Positions 20,827 through 31,922 of a DNA stretch of 42,377 nucleotides are shown here, piece after piece. This stretch comes from Rubrivivax sp. (GTDB taxonomy: Bacteria > Pseudomonadota > Gammaproteobacteria > Burkholderiales > Burkholderiaceae_C), in contig JAJTDM010000067.1 of NCBI GenBank assembly GCA_021300575.1, positions 1-42,377 of the forward strand. Direction: 5' to 3'. How positions within the stretch are numbered: position 1 is the first letter of the stretch; every line of letters begins with the position of its first letter. The notes beneath the pieces were generated by a model. The model did not search any database. It was not told the DNA's origin and saw nothing but the letters and a program-made list of their open reading frames with translations. Both the position numbers and the translations under genes were made by a program.

Positions 20827-22454
20827 GTGCAACATCTGCAAGCATCCGTGACATGGGCGTGGCCCAACTGAGCCGTGGCTTGGCTGCGGGCACTTTCTCC
20901 AGCGAGGACATCACGCGCGAATTGCTGGCGGGGCTGGCCGAGCGCGACCGGTTCGGAGCGTTCCTGGCCATCACTCCCGAGGACGTGGCCTTGGCCGAAG
21001 CCCGGCGCGCCGACGCCCTGCGCCACGCCGGGCAGGCCGGGCCGCTGACCGGCGTGCCCGTGGCGCACAAGGACATCTTCGTCACCGATTTCGAGCGCAG
21101 CGCATTGCACTCGACCGCCGGCTCGAAGATGCTGGCCGGCTACCAGAGCCCCTTCGACGCCAGCGTGGTGGCGCGCCTGGGCCCCGGCTCGCGCGACGGC
21201 CGGCTGCCCGGAGCGGGCATGGTGACGCTGGGCAAGCTCAACTGCGACGAGTTCGCCATGGGCTCGGCCAACGAGAACTCCGCCTTCGGCCCCGCGCGCA
21301 ACCCCTGGGACCTGACCCGCGTGCCCGGCGGCTCTTCGGGCGGCTCCGCCGCGGCGGTGGCCGCGCGCCTGGTGCCCGCCGCCACGGGCACCGACACCGG
21401 GGGCTCCATCCGCCAACCCGCGGCGTTCTGCGGCCTGACGGGCATCAAGCCGACCTACGGCACCTGCTCACGCTACGGCATGATCGCTTTCGCCTCCAGC
21501 CTGGACCAGGCCGGCCCGATGGCCCGCACGGCCGAGGACTGCGCGCTGCTGCTGTCGGCCATGAGCGGCTTCGACGAGCGCGACTCGACCAGCGCGCAAA
21601 GGCCGCCGCAGGACTTTCATGCGCAGATGCTCGCACCGCGGCCGGGGGCCGAGCCGGGCAAGCCGCTGAAGGGGCTGCGCATCGGCTTCGTCAGTGGCGA
21701 AGACTGGAACCTGGAAAAGTTGCGCGGGATGGAGGAAGGCTCACCGCTGAACGTGCCGGCACACGGGGTGGATCGCGGGATTCCAACGCGGATTGACGAG
21801 GCCCGGAAGGTGTTCGAGGCCCTCGGGGCCGAGGTCGTGGCAGTGAAACTGCCGGACACTGAGCTGGCCATCCCGGCCTACTACATCGTCGCCTCGGCCG
21901 AGGCCAGCTCGAACCTGAGCCGCTTCGACGGCGTGAAGTTCGGCCACCGCGCCGCGCAGTACGCTGACTTGCTGGAGATGTACAAGAAGACCCGCGCCGA
22001 GGGCTTCGGGCCTGAGGTCAAGCGCCGCATCATGATCGGCACCTATGTGCTCAGCCACGGCTACTACGACGCCTACTACCTGCAGGCGCAGAAGCTGCGC
22101 CGCATGATCGCCGACGACTTCCAGGCTTGTTTCCGGCAGTGCGACCTCATCGCCGGGCCCGTGGCGCCCACCGTGGCGTGGACGCTGGGCCAGGCGGACA
22201 AGGACCCGCTGGCCGACTATCTGGCCGACATCTTCACCCTGCCGGCCAGTTTGGCGGGGCTGCCCTGCATGAGCCTGCCCGTGGGCCTGGGCGATCTGGG
22301 CCTGCCGGTGGGGCTGCAACTGATCGGCAACTACTTCGAGGAAGGCGCCCTGCTCCAGGCCGCCCATGCCTTCCAGCATGCGACGGACCACCACAGGGCG
22401 CGGCCACCGCAGTCCGCAGTCGCAAGTGCCCTTCAAGCCGGAGGCCACGCATGA
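20823..22454 (+). CDS. gatA: Aspartyl/glutamyl-tRNA amidotransferase subunit A
   Basis: This 543-residue amidase supplies ammonia from glutamine. The Ser-cisSer-Lys triad is visible: K83 (VAHKD), S171 (GGSSGGS) and S195 (TDTGGS). The 24-residue spacing between the two serines is normal. The protein is longer than usual (about 490): residues 118-130 add a short G/R-rich loop, residues about 291-322 replace the usual segment with unfamiliar sequence, and the C-terminus extends about 20 residues. All are in frame, so it is probably functional. Confidence 0.95.
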   Translation: MSATSASIRDMGVAQLSRGLAAGTFSSEDITRELLAGLAERDRFGAFLAITPEDVALAEARRADALRHAGQAGPLTGVPVAHKDIFVTDFERSALHSTAGSKMLAGYQSPFDASVVARLGPGSRDGRLPGAGMVTLGKLNCDEFAMGSANENSAFGPARNPWDLTRVPGGSSGGSAAAVAARLVPAATGTDTGGSIRQPAAFCGLTGIKPTYGTCSRYGMIAFASSLDQAGPMARTAEDCALLLSAMSGFDERDSTSAQRPPQDFHAQMLAPRPGAEPGKPLKGLRIGFVSGEDWNLEKLRGMEEGSPLNVPAHGVDRGIPTRIDEARKVFEALGAEVVAVKLPDTELAIPAYYIVASAEASSNLSRFDGVKFGHRAAQYADLLEMYKKTRAEGFGPEVKRRIMIGTYVLSHGYYDAYYLQAQKLRRMIADDFQACFRQCDLIAGPVAPTVAWTLGQADKDPLADYLADIFTLPASLAGLPCMSLPVGLGDLGLPVGLQLIGNYFEEGALLQAAHAFQHATDHHRARPPQSAVASALQAGGHA

Positions 22455-23908
22455 GCCCCGCCACCGCAGCCCCTCTCGTTCGAGGCTGGGAGGTCGTCAT
22501 CGGCCTCGAGACGCACGCCCAGCTGTCCACCCAGAGCAAGATCTTCAGCGGCGCCAGCACCCGCTTCGGTGCTGCGGCCAACACCCAGGCCTGCGCCGTG
22601 GACCTGGCCTTGCCCGGCACCCTGCCGGTGATGAACCGCGGCGCGGTGGAGCGTGCCATCCGCTTCGGCCTGGCAGTGCAGGCCACGGTGGCGCCGCTGT
22701 CCATCTTCGCGCGCAAGAACTATTTCTACCCCGACCTGCCCAAGGGCTACCAGATCAGCCAGTACGAGATTCCCGTGGTGCAAGGCGGGCGCATCGACTT
22801 CCTGCTCGACGGCCAGGCGCGCAGCGTGCGCCTGACGCGTGCCCACCTGGAGGAAGACGCAGGCAAGAGCCTGCACGAGGACTATCACGGCATGACCGGG
22901 ATCGACCTCAACCGCGCCGGCACGCCGCTGCTGGAGATCGTCTCCGAGCCCGACATGCGCTCATCCGTCGAGGCGGTGGAATACGCCAAGGCCCTGCACA
23001 CCTTGGTGATGTGGCTGGGCATCTGCGACGGCAACATGCAGGAGGGGAGCTTTCGCTGCGACGCCAACGTCTCGGTGCGCCGACCGGGCCAGCCCTTCGG
23101 CACGCGGCGCGAGATCAAGAACCTCAACTCGTTCCGCTTCCTGCAGCAGGCCGTGGACTTCGAGGTGCAGTGGCAGATCGACCGCATCGAGGACGGCCTG
23201 CCGATCGAGCAGGCCACCGTGCTGTTCAACCCTGACACAGGCGAGACGCGGGCGATGCGCACCAAGGAAGACGCGCACGACTACCGCTACTTCCCCGACC
23301 CCGACCTGCCGCCGCTGGTGATCGCGCCCGAGTGGGTGGAGCGGGTGCGCGGGCAGATGCCGGAGCTGCCCGGCGCCATGGCGCAGCGCTTCGTCGAGCG
23401 CGACGGCCTGCCGGCCTACGACGCGGCCATGATGACGCAGAGCCTGGCCACCGCCCGCTACTACGAAGCCGCGCGCGACGACTGCGGGCAGGCCAAGCTC
23501 GTGGCGAACTGGGTGATGGGTGAGATCTCCAAGCGGCTGAACGCGCAGGGCGGCAGCATCGAGCAAGCGCCGGTGGCGCCAGCCACGCTGGCACGGCTGA
23601 TCCACCGGGTGGTGGACGGCACGGTGTCGAACAACGGCGCGCGCCAGGTGTTTGACGCCCTGTGGGCCGGTGAATCAGCCGATGTCGACGCGCTGATCGA
23701 GGCCAGGGGCCTGAAGCAGATGAACGACAGCGGCGCGCTGGAGGCCATCGTCGAAGAGGTGCTGGCGGCCAACGAGAAGTCGGTGGCGGAGTTCCGCGCC
23801 GGCAAGGACAAGGCCTTCAACGCGCTGGTGGGGCAGGTGATGAAGGCTAGCAAGGGCAAGGCCAACCCCGCCCAGGCCGGGGAACTGCTGCGCAAGAAGC
23901 TGGGCTGA
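22451..23908 (+). CDS. gatB: Aspartyl/glutamyl-tRNA amidotransferase subunit B
   Basis: A 485-residue kinase subunit that activates the tRNA-bound Glu or Asp. It has [10 protein letters not shown] near the N-terminus, the segment [25 protein letters not shown], and the C-terminal tRNA-binding tail domain ([21 protein letters not shown]). It overlaps the gatA stop by 4 bases. The ATG at 22451 is the family start. Confidence 0.97.
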   Translation: MSPATAAPLVRGWEVVIGLETHAQLSTQSKIFSGASTRFGAAANTQACAVDLALPGTLPVMNRGAVERAIRFGLAVQATVAPLSIFARKNYFYPDLPKGYQISQYEIPVVQGGRIDFLLDGQARSVRLTRAHLEEDAGKSLHEDYHGMTGIDLNRAGTPLLEIVSEPDMRSSVEAVEYAKALHTLVMWLGICDGNMQEGSFRCDANVSVRRPGQPFGTRREIKNLNSFRFLQQAVDFEVQWQIDRIEDGLPIEQATVLFNPDTGETRAMRTKEDAHDYRYFPDPDLPPLVIAPEWVERVRGQMPELPGAMAQRFVERDGLPAYDAAMMTQSLATARYYEAARDDCGQAKLVANWVMGEISKRLNAQGGSIEQAPVAPATLARLIHRVVDGTVSNNGARQVFDALWAGESADVDALIEARGLKQMNDSGALEAIVEEVLAANEKSVAEFRAGKDKAFNALVGQVMKASKGKANPAQAGELLRKKLG

Positions 23909-23921
23909 GCGCTTGTGAAAG

Positions 23922-23949
23922 AGTGCTGGCGCCGAACGGCGCTGTCACT
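23922..23949. terminator. Hairpin between gatB and the DUF4124 gene
   Basis: AGTG...GGCGCC-GAAC-GGCGCT...CACT forms an interrupted stem between convergent genes and includes the DUF4124 stop codon. No T-run follows on either strand. It may serve as a shared terminator. Confidence 0.4.
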
Positions 23950-24688
23950 TCCTGGGTGCGGCAGTGCGGTCCGCAGCGGTGCGGGCAGCCACATCCGAAG
24001 TGGCGTTCTCGATGGGCCCCATCGAGCCGGGCGGCTGGCCCGCCCACAGGCGCTTCAGACGCTCGAGTTCGATGTCGTAGAGGCGGTTGATGCGGTCGAG
24101 TTCGACCTTCTGGCTCTGCGTGTTCTCGCGCTGGGCCGCGGCGGCCGCGTCGTTGGCATCGAGCTGCTGCTTCAGGGCAGCCGCCTGCTCGCGATTCTTG
24201 GGTGCGCGGGCCTCTTCCTCCAGCGTGCGGCGCTCACGCTTGAGCTGGCTCAGGCGCGATTCGGTCAGGTCCATGGTCAGCCGCACGGGGTCCAGCGCTG
24301 ATTCCCGGGCCTCGCGGTGGGCATCCTCGTTGCGATAGCGCGACATCAGGAAACGGTCCCGGCGGACCACCTCGGCACGGGCGGCGGCTTCCTCGGCCTG
24401 CTTGCGCTCCCGCGCCTCGCGGGCGGCGCGCTCTTCGGGTGTGGGTGAAGGCGGCTTGACGGCGCGCAGCGAGCCGTCGGAGTTGAGTACGCGCTGCGGG
24501 CGGTCGATGCACTCGCGGATGGAGCGGTCGGCCGTGATGCGGCGGCCCTGGTCATCGGTGCAGACGTAGATCTCTGCCGGGGAAGGCGGCGGTGCCGACT
24601 GGGCCCACGCGGCCAGCGCCCACACCTGCAGCACCACCACACTGGCTCCTTGCACCCCGCCCTGCCTGACTCTTTTCAAATGGCTCAC
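23945..24688 (-). CDS. DUF4124 domain periplasmic protein
   Basis: A 247-residue exported protein. A signal peptide ends near residue 29 (AWA before Q30). Then comes a DUF4124 domain with IYVCTDDQGRRITADRSIRECIDRPQRV. Residues about 85-215 are charged and helical, likely a coiled coil, with many E, R and A. The function is unknown. It starts 6 bases after the pyrE stop, so it is probably cotranscribed. Confidence 0.85.
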   Translation of the reverse strand: MSHLKRVRQGGVQGASVVVLQVWALAAWAQSAPPPSPAEIYVCTDDQGRRITADRSIRECIDRPQRVLNSDGSLRAVKPPSPTPEERAAREARERKQAEEAAARAEVVRRDRFLMSRYRNEDAHREARESALDPVRLTMDLTESRLSQLKRERRTLEEEARAPKNREQAAALKQQLDANDAAAAAQRENTQSQKVELDRINRLYDIELERLKRLWAGQPPGSMGPIENATSDVAARTAADRTAAPRK

Positions 24689-24694
24689 CCTGCC

Positions 24695-25369
24695 TCAACA
24701 ACCGTAACGCTGGCGGTAGGCCTGCACAGGCGCCGCACAACGCTGAAGCTGCGGATCTTCGTTCGTGGCCAGATACTGAAGCAAATCGGCCAGGGTGGCA
24801 ACCGATACCACCTCGATGCCGAAATGCCGGCGCACGAGCTGCACGGCCGACCAGGGGGCGTCAGCGCCGTTCTCGGTGGCCATTTCCTGCCGGTCCAGCG
24901 CGATGGCCACGCCGCAGGGCTGGCCGCCGGCGGCGGTGATCAGGGCCACGGACTCACGCACCGAGGTGCCCGCGCTGATGACATCGTCGATGATCAACAC
25001 GCGGCCGCGCACCGGGGCGCCCACCAGCGTGCCGCCTTCACCGTGGTCCTTCGCTTCCTTGCGGTTGTAGGCGTAGGGCACGTTGCGGCCCAGGCGCGCC
25101 AGTTCGATGGCCACGGCCGCGGCCAGGGTGATGCCCTTGTAGGCCGGGCCGAAGAGCATGTCGAACTCCACGCCGCTGGCCACGAGGCGCCGGGCGTAGA
25201 ACTCCGCCAGCCGGCCGAGCTTGGCGCCGTCATCGAACAGTCCGGCGTTGAAGAAGTAGGGTGACAGCCGCCCGGCCTTGGTCTTGAACTCGCCGAAGCG
25301 CAGCACTCCCGCTTCCACCGAGAATCGGACAAACGCCTGGGCCAGGGGATCCGGGGTTGTCACACTCAT
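24695..25369 (-). CDS. pyrE: Orotate phosphoribosyltransferase
   Basis: This 224-residue enzyme converts orotate and PRPP to OMP in pyrimidine synthesis. The PRPP-binding motif [17 protein letters not shown] is intact, with [11 protein letters not shown] for substrate binding. The ATG at 25369 lies only 12 bases from the divergent xthA start, so the promoters must lie partly within the opposite coding regions. No clear Shine-Dalgarno is visible. Confidence 0.97.
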   Translation of the reverse strand: MSVTTPDPLAQAFVRFSVEAGVLRFGEFKTKAGRLSPYFFNAGLFDDGAKLGRLAEFYARRLVASGVEFDMLFGPAYKGITLAAAVAIELARLGRNVPYAYNRKEAKDHGEGGTLVGAPVRGRVLIIDDVISAGTSVRESVALITAAGGQPCGVAIALDRQEMATENGADAPWSAVQLVRRHFGIEVVSVATLADLLQYLATNEDPQLQRCAAPVQAYRQRYGC

Positions 25370-25381
25370 GAGGGGTTACCG

Positions 25382-26170
25382 GTGGGATTTCGGCTCGTCA
25401 CGCTCAATCTGAACGGGATTCGATCCGCAGCCAGCAAAGGCTTCGTCGAATGGGCTCAAGCCAGCGGGGCGGATTGTATGGGGGTGCAAGAGGTCAAGGC
25501 GCAGGCCCCAGACGTGGCGGGCCGGTTCGACCAGGTGGCCGGCATGGCCGGGCACTTCCACTTCGCACAGAAGAAGGGCTACTCGGGTGTGGGCCTGTAC
25601 ACCCGGCATGAACCCAGCGAGGTGGTGGCCGGCCTGGGGGACAGCGAGTTCGACGCCGAGGGGCGCTGGGTGGAACTGCGCTTCGACCGCCCCGGCCGAG
25701 CCTTCAGCGTGGTGAGCTGCTACTTCCCCAGCGGCTCCAGCGGAGAGGAGCGCCAGGCCGCCAAGTTCCGCTTTCTGGATCTGCTGCACCCGCAGCTGAT
25801 GGCGCTGAAGGCCCGGCGCGAGTTCATCCTGGTGGGTGACGTCAACATCGCGCACAAGGCCATCGACCTGAAGAACTGGAAAGGCAACCAGAAGAACTCC
25901 GGCTTCCTGCCCGAAGAGCGCGCCTGGATGGACCGATTGCTGAGCGAAGGCGGACTGGTGGATGTCTTTCGCACCCTCAACCCGCACCCCGACCAATACA
26001 CCTGGTGGAGCAACCGCGGCCAGGCCTGGGCCAAGAACGTGGGCTGGCGGCTGGACTACCACCTGGCCACGCCCGCCATCGCCGCCACGGCGCGCCAGCA
26101 GCACATCCACCTGGCGCAGCGCTTCTCCGACCACGCACCGCTGACCATCGACTACGACTTCAGCCTGTGA
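25382..26170 (+). CDS. xthA: Exodeoxyribonuclease III
   Basis: A 262-residue AP endonuclease/3'-exonuclease for base excision repair. Family motifs are intact: TLNLNGIRSA, GVQEVKAQ with the metal-binding Glu, VGDVNIAHKAIDLKN, DYHLATP and the final SDHAPLTIDY. The start is a GTG with GAGGGG upstream; no in-frame start is present nearby. Confidence 0.96.
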   Translation: MGFRLVTLNLNGIRSAASKGFVEWAQASGADCMGVQEVKAQAPDVAGRFDQVAGMAGHFHFAQKKGYSGVGLYTRHEPSEVVAGLGDSEFDAEGRWVELRFDRPGRAFSVVSCYFPSGSSGEERQAAKFRFLDLLHPQLMALKARREFILVGDVNIAHKAIDLKNWKGNQKNSGFLPEERAWMDRLLSEGGLVDVFRTLNPHPDQYTWWSNRGQAWAKNVGWRLDYHLATPAIAATARQQHIHLAQRFSDHAPLTIDYDFSL

Positions 26171-26192
26171 CCCGGCCACTGACGGACTCCCG

Positions 26193-27191
26193 ATGACCCG
26201 CCGCATCTTCATGCTGGGCGCCAGCGGCACCATCGGCCAGGCCACGGTGCGGGCGCTGGTGGCGCGCGGCCACGAGGTGGTGTGCTTTGTGCGGCCGCGG
26301 GCCGGCGTGGGCGGGGCGCTGGGGCCGCAGGAACTGGCGCGCCGGCTGCCCGGCGCCGAGTTGCGCTTCGGCGAAGTGACGAATCCGTCTTCGCTGGCGC
26401 GCGACGGCTTCGCTGGCGAACGCTTCGATGTGCTGATGTCCTGCCTGGCCTCGCGCACCGGCGCGCCTGGCGACGCCTGGGCCATCGATCACCAGGCCCA
26501 TGTGCAGGCCCTGGACTTGGCGCAGCGCAGCGGCGTGACGCAGGTCGTGCTGTTGTCGGCGATCTGCGTGCAAAAGCCGCTGCTCGCGTTCCAGCAGGCC
26601 AAGCTCGCCTTCGAGAAGGTGCTGATCGACTCCGCGGTGAACCACTCCATCGTGCGGCCCACGGCCTTCTTCAAGTCCCTGTCCGGGCAGGTGGAGAGGG
26701 TGCGGCAGGGCAAGCCCTTCGTGGTGTTCGGCAACGGCAGGCTCACCGCCTGCAAACCCATCAGCGACGACGACCTGGGCGACTACCTGGCCGGCTGCGT
26801 CGATGACGAAAGCCGCCACCGCCGTGTGCTGCCCATCGGCGGGCCGGGACCGGCCCTCACACCACGGCAGCAAGGCGAACACCTGTTCGCGCTGCTCGGA
26901 CGCGAGCCCCGCTTCAAGCAGGTGCCGGTGGCGCTGATGGACGCGATCATCGGCGTCCTGGGCCTGGCCGGGCGTGCGGTGCCGGCGCTGGCGGCCAAGG
27001 CGGAGTTGGCGCGCATCGGTCGCTACTACGCCACCGAGTCCATGCTGGTGTGGGACGCCGCCGCCGGGCGCTACGACGAGCAGGCCACGCCCTCGTGGGG
27101 ACGCCAGACCCTGTTCGACCACTACGCGGCACTGGTGCCGGGCGATACGGTGACCTCGGACACCGAGCGCGGGGACCACGCGGTGTTCTGA
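26193..27191 (+). CDS. bciA: Divinyl chlorophyllide a 8-vinyl reductase-like (BciA type)
   Basis: A 332-residue NAD(P)-binding short-chain-type protein. The N-terminal LGASGTIGQATVRAL is the dinucleotide-binding loop. The segments RPTAFFKSLSGQVERVRQGK, then LTACKPISDDDLGDYLAGC and RVLPIGGPGPALTPRQQGE, match BciA, which reduces the 8-vinyl group of divinyl (bacterio)chlorophyllide. It stands outside any photosynthesis cluster here, 22 bases after xthA. It could instead be a BciA homologue of other function in a non-phototroph. Catalytic assignment is by family only. Confidence 0.75.
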   Translation: MTRRIFMLGASGTIGQATVRALVARGHEVVCFVRPRAGVGGALGPQELARRLPGAELRFGEVTNPSSLARDGFAGERFDVLMSCLASRTGAPGDAWAIDHQAHVQALDLAQRSGVTQVVLLSAICVQKPLLAFQQAKLAFEKVLIDSAVNHSIVRPTAFFKSLSGQVERVRQGKPFVVFGNGRLTACKPISDDDLGDYLAGCVDDESRHRRVLPIGGPGPALTPRQQGEHLFALLGREPRFKQVPVALMDAIIGVLGLAGRAVPALAAKAELARIGRYYATESMLVWDAAAGRYDEQATPSWGRQTLFDHYAALVPGDTVTSDTERGDHAVF

Positions 27192-27229
27192 ACAGGCTCC
27201 GGGCGTGGGCTCAGCGCGGGACTGGTGCG

Positions 27230-27251
27230 GGCCAGGTGCCGGCCAGGTGCG
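27230..27251. repeat. 11-bp tandem duplication
   Basis: GGCCAGGTGCC at 27230-27240 is followed directly by GGCCAGGTGCG; ten of eleven bases agree. It lies after the bciA stop and just before the 10-bp repeat. Confidence 0.7.
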
Positions 27252-27260
27252 AGCGTGGTT

Positions 27261-27290
27261 GCGCCTCTCAGCGCCTCTCAGCGCCTCTCA
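27261..27290. repeat. Three perfect 10-bp tandem repeats
   Basis: GCGCCTCTCA occurs three times in succession, followed by GCGG. The stop codon of the DksA/TraR gene (27278-27280) lies inside the array. Confidence 0.95.
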
Positions 27291-27646
27291 GCGGCCGATT
27301 CGCAAGGCATGCAACGCGCCGCTTCGGGTTCCACCTTGAGACGATCGAAGGGAATGTCGGCACCGCAGGACTCGCAACGTCCGTAACCGGCCTGGCGCAG
27401 CTTCAGCAGGGCCCGGCTGACGGCACCGAGCTCCACCGTGTCGCGATCGGTCAGACCGAGATCGACTTCCCGGTCCATGGCGTGGTGGCGCGTCACCTCG
27501 TCATCGTCGGCCAGGACGGCATGCGCATGCTCCACCCGGCTGGCGCCCTCATGGTGACGCTTGAGCAGGTCATCCAGCCGCTGCTGGCGAAGTTCAAGCT
27601 CGGTGTGCAGCCAGGCCCGCTGACCCGTGGTGAGATGGTGGGACAT
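27278..27646 (-). CDS. DksA/TraR family zinc-finger protein
   Basis: A 122-residue protein with an N-terminal helical coiled-coil region and a C-terminal four-cysteine zinc finger, CESCGADI...CMPC. TraR/DksA proteins bind the secondary channel of RNA polymerase. It lacks the full-length DksA N-terminal part, so it is a short paralogue. The ATG at 27646 (MSHHLTTGQ) has AGGAGG ten bases upstream. It is divergent from the M14 peptidase. Confidence 0.85.
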   Translation of the reverse strand: MSHHLTTGQRAWLHTELELRQQRLDDLLKRHHEGASRVEHAHAVLADDDEVTRHHAMDREVDLGLTDRDTVELGAVSRALLKLRQAGYGRCESCGADIPFDRLKVEPEAARCMPCESAAERR

Positions 27647-27747
27647 CGTATGGGAACCTCCTGCGCTGATGATGCGCAAGTGCGACGTCCCCGGCTCTGA
27701 CGGGGATCAAGCGACTGCAGAATCTCGCGTCCACTTCACACACCAAC

Positions 27748-29442
27748 ATGCCCGCACTGCCCACCCCCCGGTTCGACATCTTCTACAAGCACGATGAACT
27801 CACACGCCTGCTGCAGGCCTACGCCCAGGCCCTGCCCGACCTGATCGAACTGCGGCCCCTGGGCCAGAGCCATGAGGGCCGCGACATCTGGCTGGTGGTT
27901 GTCACCCGCCGCGCCACCGGCGCGGACATCGACAAGCCGGCCTTCTGGGTGGACGGCAACATCCACGCCGCCGAACTGACCGCCAGCACCGCCTGCCTGT
28001 ACTGGCTGCACCAGTTGGCCAGCGGTTACGGCCAGGACGCGCAGGTCACCCAGTTGCTGGACACGCGCGTGGTCTACCTGGTGCCGCGTCTGAACCCGGA
28101 CGGCGCGGAGCTGGCGCTGGCCGATCGGCCGCGCCACATCCGCTCCTCCACCCGGCCCTACCCCTGGGACGAGCAGCCGGTGGACGGCCTGACGGTGGAG
28201 GATGTGGACGGCGACGGCCGCATGCTGATGATGCGCGTGCCCGACCCGCACGGCACCTACAAGCCCTGCCCCGACGAGCCGCGGCTGATGGTGCCGCGCG
28301 AACCCGGCGAGTTCGGCGGGCAGTACTACAGGGTGATGCCCGAGGGCACGCTGAAGAACTTCGACGGCGTGAAGATCCGCGTCAACCCCGACCGCGAAGG
28401 ACTGGACCTGAACCGCAACTTCCCGGCCTACTGGCGCCAGGAATTCGAGCAGCCCGGCGCCGGCCCCTACCCCACCAGCGAACCCGAGGTGCGGGCGATG
28501 GTGGACTTCATCACGAAGCACCCCAACATCGGCGCGGCGGTGAGCTTCCACACCCACAGCGGCGTGATCCTGCGGCCCATGGGCACGCAAAGCGATGACG
28601 ACATGACGCCCGAGGACCTGTGGCAGTACAAGCGCTTCAGCGACATCGGCGCCAAGCTCACGGGCTACCCGGCCATCAGCATCTTTCATGAGTTCAAGTA
28701 CCACCCCAAGCAGGTGATCACCGGCACGCAGGACTGGGTGTACGAGCACCTGGGCGCCCTGTTCTGGACGGTGGAGATCTGGGCGCCCAACAAGGAAGCC
28801 GGCATCACCGACTACCAGTGGATCGAGTGGTACCGCGACCACCCGGTGGAAGACGACAAGAAGCTGCTGAAGTGGAGCGACGAGCAGTGCGCTGGACAGG
28901 CGCACGTGGACTGGTACCCCTTCGAGCACCCGCAGCTCGGGCCGGTGGAGCTGGGCGGCTGGGACCGGATGAACTTCTGGCGCAACCCGCCGGCGCACCT
29001 GCGCGAGCGCGAGGCCGCGCGCTTTCCCGCGTGGCTGCAGCAGATTGCCCTGGCGCTGCCCAAGCTGGAGGTGCTGCGCACCGAGGTGCAGGCGCTGGGC
29101 GACGACACCTGGCGCGTGCGCTTTGCCGTGGCCAACAGCGGCTACCTGCCCAGCTACGTGACCAAGCGGGCGCTGGAGCGCAAGACGGCGCGCGGCGTGG
29201 TGTTCCAGCTCCACCTGCCCGAAGCGGCGCGGCTGCTCAGCGGCGCCCAACGCAGCGAGGGCACACAGCTGGAAGGGCATGCGCCCAAGAGCTCGCTGCA
29301 GGCCTTCCTGCCGGATCGTCAGATCACTGGCGACCGGGCGGTGGCCGAGTGGGTCGTGCAGGCGCCGCAGGGCACGCTGGTCGGGCTCAGCGCCCGCGCC
29401 GACCGCGCCGGCGCGGTGCGCGCCGAGTTGCGCCTGGGGTGA
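27748..29442 (+). CDS. M14 family zinc carboxypeptidase
   Basis: A 564-residue metallopeptidase with no signal peptide. The zinc ligands are H73 and E76 (GNIHAAE) and a later His in SFHTHSG. The substrate-binding DLNRNFPAYW and the catalytic Glu in FWTVEIW are present. The last 150 or so residues form a beta-rich domain (VRFAVANSGYLPSY). It probably trims peptides or peptidoglycan-derived peptides, but the substrate is not readable. Confidence 0.9.
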   Translation: MPALPTPRFDIFYKHDELTRLLQAYAQALPDLIELRPLGQSHEGRDIWLVVVTRRATGADIDKPAFWVDGNIHAAELTASTACLYWLHQLASGYGQDAQVTQLLDTRVVYLVPRLNPDGAELALADRPRHIRSSTRPYPWDEQPVDGLTVEDVDGDGRMLMMRVPDPHGTYKPCPDEPRLMVPREPGEFGGQYYRVMPEGTLKNFDGVKIRVNPDREGLDLNRNFPAYWRQEFEQPGAGPYPTSEPEVRAMVDFITKHPNIGAAVSFHTHSGVILRPMGTQSDDDMTPEDLWQYKRFSDIGAKLTGYPAISIFHEFKYHPKQVITGTQDWVYEHLGALFWTVEIWAPNKEAGITDYQWIEWYRDHPVEDDKKLLKWSDEQCAGQAHVDWYPFEHPQLGPVELGGWDRMNFWRNPPAHLREREAARFPAWLQQIALALPKLEVLRTEVQALGDDTWRVRFAVANSGYLPSYVTKRALERKTARGVVFQLHLPEAARLLSGAQRSEGTQLEGHAPKSSLQAFLPDRQITGDRAVAEWVVQAPQGTLVGLSARADRAGAVRAELRLG

Positions 29443-29456
29443 CGCGTCCGCCTGTG

Positions 29457-29480
29457 CGACCGCGGCGGTGTCCGCGGTTG
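29457..29480. terminator. Hairpin between the M14 peptidase and pyrF
   Basis: A 9-bp stem (one G-T pair), around ACCGCGG with CCGCGGT, and a 6-base loop. It lies in the 103-base gap between convergent genes. There is no T-run. Confidence 0.4.
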
Positions 29481-29545
29481 CATCCCTGGGCGCATGTGCA
29501 CTTTCAGCAGCTGCGGCGCCGCGCGCAGGCGGTCACCCGGCCCGG

Positions 29546-30412
29546 TCAGCGGCCGGGCAGGGCCGCGTTCAGTTGCTGGCGCGTGGCGTCCGCCACCTGG
29601 CGGGCGGCCTGGGCGAAGTCTGCCCCGGCGCTGGCGTACAGCACGGCGCGGGAGGAGTTGACGATGATGGGGCCGGTGGTGTCGTGGCCCGCGCCGTCAG
29701 GCCGCACGCGGCCGTGCCAGCCCGCCTGCACCGTAGCCGCGGCGTCGCCGCCTTGTGCGCCCACCCCAGGGATCAGCAAGGGCAGCGTGGGCGCGAGTTC
29801 GCGCACCCGCGCCACCTCGGCCGGGTAGGTGGCCCCCACCACCAGGCCGATCTGGCCGTTGCGGTTCCAGGGCCCTGCGGCCAGCCGGGCCACGCGCTCG
29901 TACAGGCGCTCGCCCCCCTCCAGACTCAGGTTCTGCAGATCGTCACCCCCCGGGTTGGAGGTGCGGCACAGCAGGATCACGCCCTTGCCTTCGTGGCGCA
30001 AAAAGGGCTCCACCGAGTCGAAGCCCATGTAGGGCGACAGCGTCACGGCGTCGGCCTGGTAGCGCTCGAAGGCCTCGCGGGCGTACTGTTCGCCCGTGGC
30101 GCCGATGTCGCCGCGCTTGGCGTCCAGGATCACCGGCACGCCCGGCGCCACGGCGCGGATGTGCGCGCACAAGCGCTCCAGCTGGTCTTCCGCGCGGTGC
30201 GCGGCAAAGTAGGCGATCTGCGGCTTGTAGGCGATCACCAGGTCCCGGGTCGCGTCCACGATGGCGGCGCAGAACTCTAAGATGCGCGCGGCGTCGCCTT
30301 TCCAGGGGCCCGGGAACTTCGCCGGCTCCGGGTCCAGCCCCACGCAGAGCATGGAGCGGTGGCGGGTCTCGGCGGCGAGCAGGGATTCGGTGAAAGTGGG
30401 TGCCGCGCTCAT
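29546..30412 (-). CDS. pyrF: Orotidine 5'-phosphate decarboxylase, type 2
   Basis: A 288-residue enzyme converting OMP to UMP. The catalytic segment is [18 protein letters not shown], and [14 protein letters not shown] near the C-terminus binds phosphate. It starts 2 bases after the purB stop, so it is probably cotranscribed with purB, a purine gene. Length is normal for the type 2 group. Confidence 0.96.
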   Translation of the reverse strand: MSAAPTFTESLLAAETRHRSMLCVGLDPEPAKFPGPWKGDAARILEFCAAIVDATRDLVIAYKPQIAYFAAHRAEDQLERLCAHIRAVAPGVPVILDAKRGDIGATGEQYAREAFERYQADAVTLSPYMGFDSVEPFLRHEGKGVILLCRTSNPGGDDLQNLSLEGGERLYERVARLAAGPWNRNGQIGLVVGATYPAEVARVRELAPTLPLLIPGVGAQGGDAAATVQAGWHGRVRPDGAGHDTTGPIIVNSSRAVLYASAGADFAQAARQVADATRQQLNAALPGR

Positions 30413-30414
30413 GC

Positions 30415-31800
<1,386 letters not shown>

Positions 31801-31922
31801 TCACCGGACGGCAAGGCTGCCGCAAAATGCGCGGCGATCTTATCCGCCGCCATGCATGTGGCTTGACGGCCGCGCCGATCCCTCCCCTGACCCCTCCACT
31901 TCCCTAACAACGAGGTCCTGCG

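Noticed and set aside
27736..29280. Long minus-strand open frame of 514 codons
   Set aside because: Antisense to the M14 peptidase gene, histidine- and glutamine-rich, no family resemblance.
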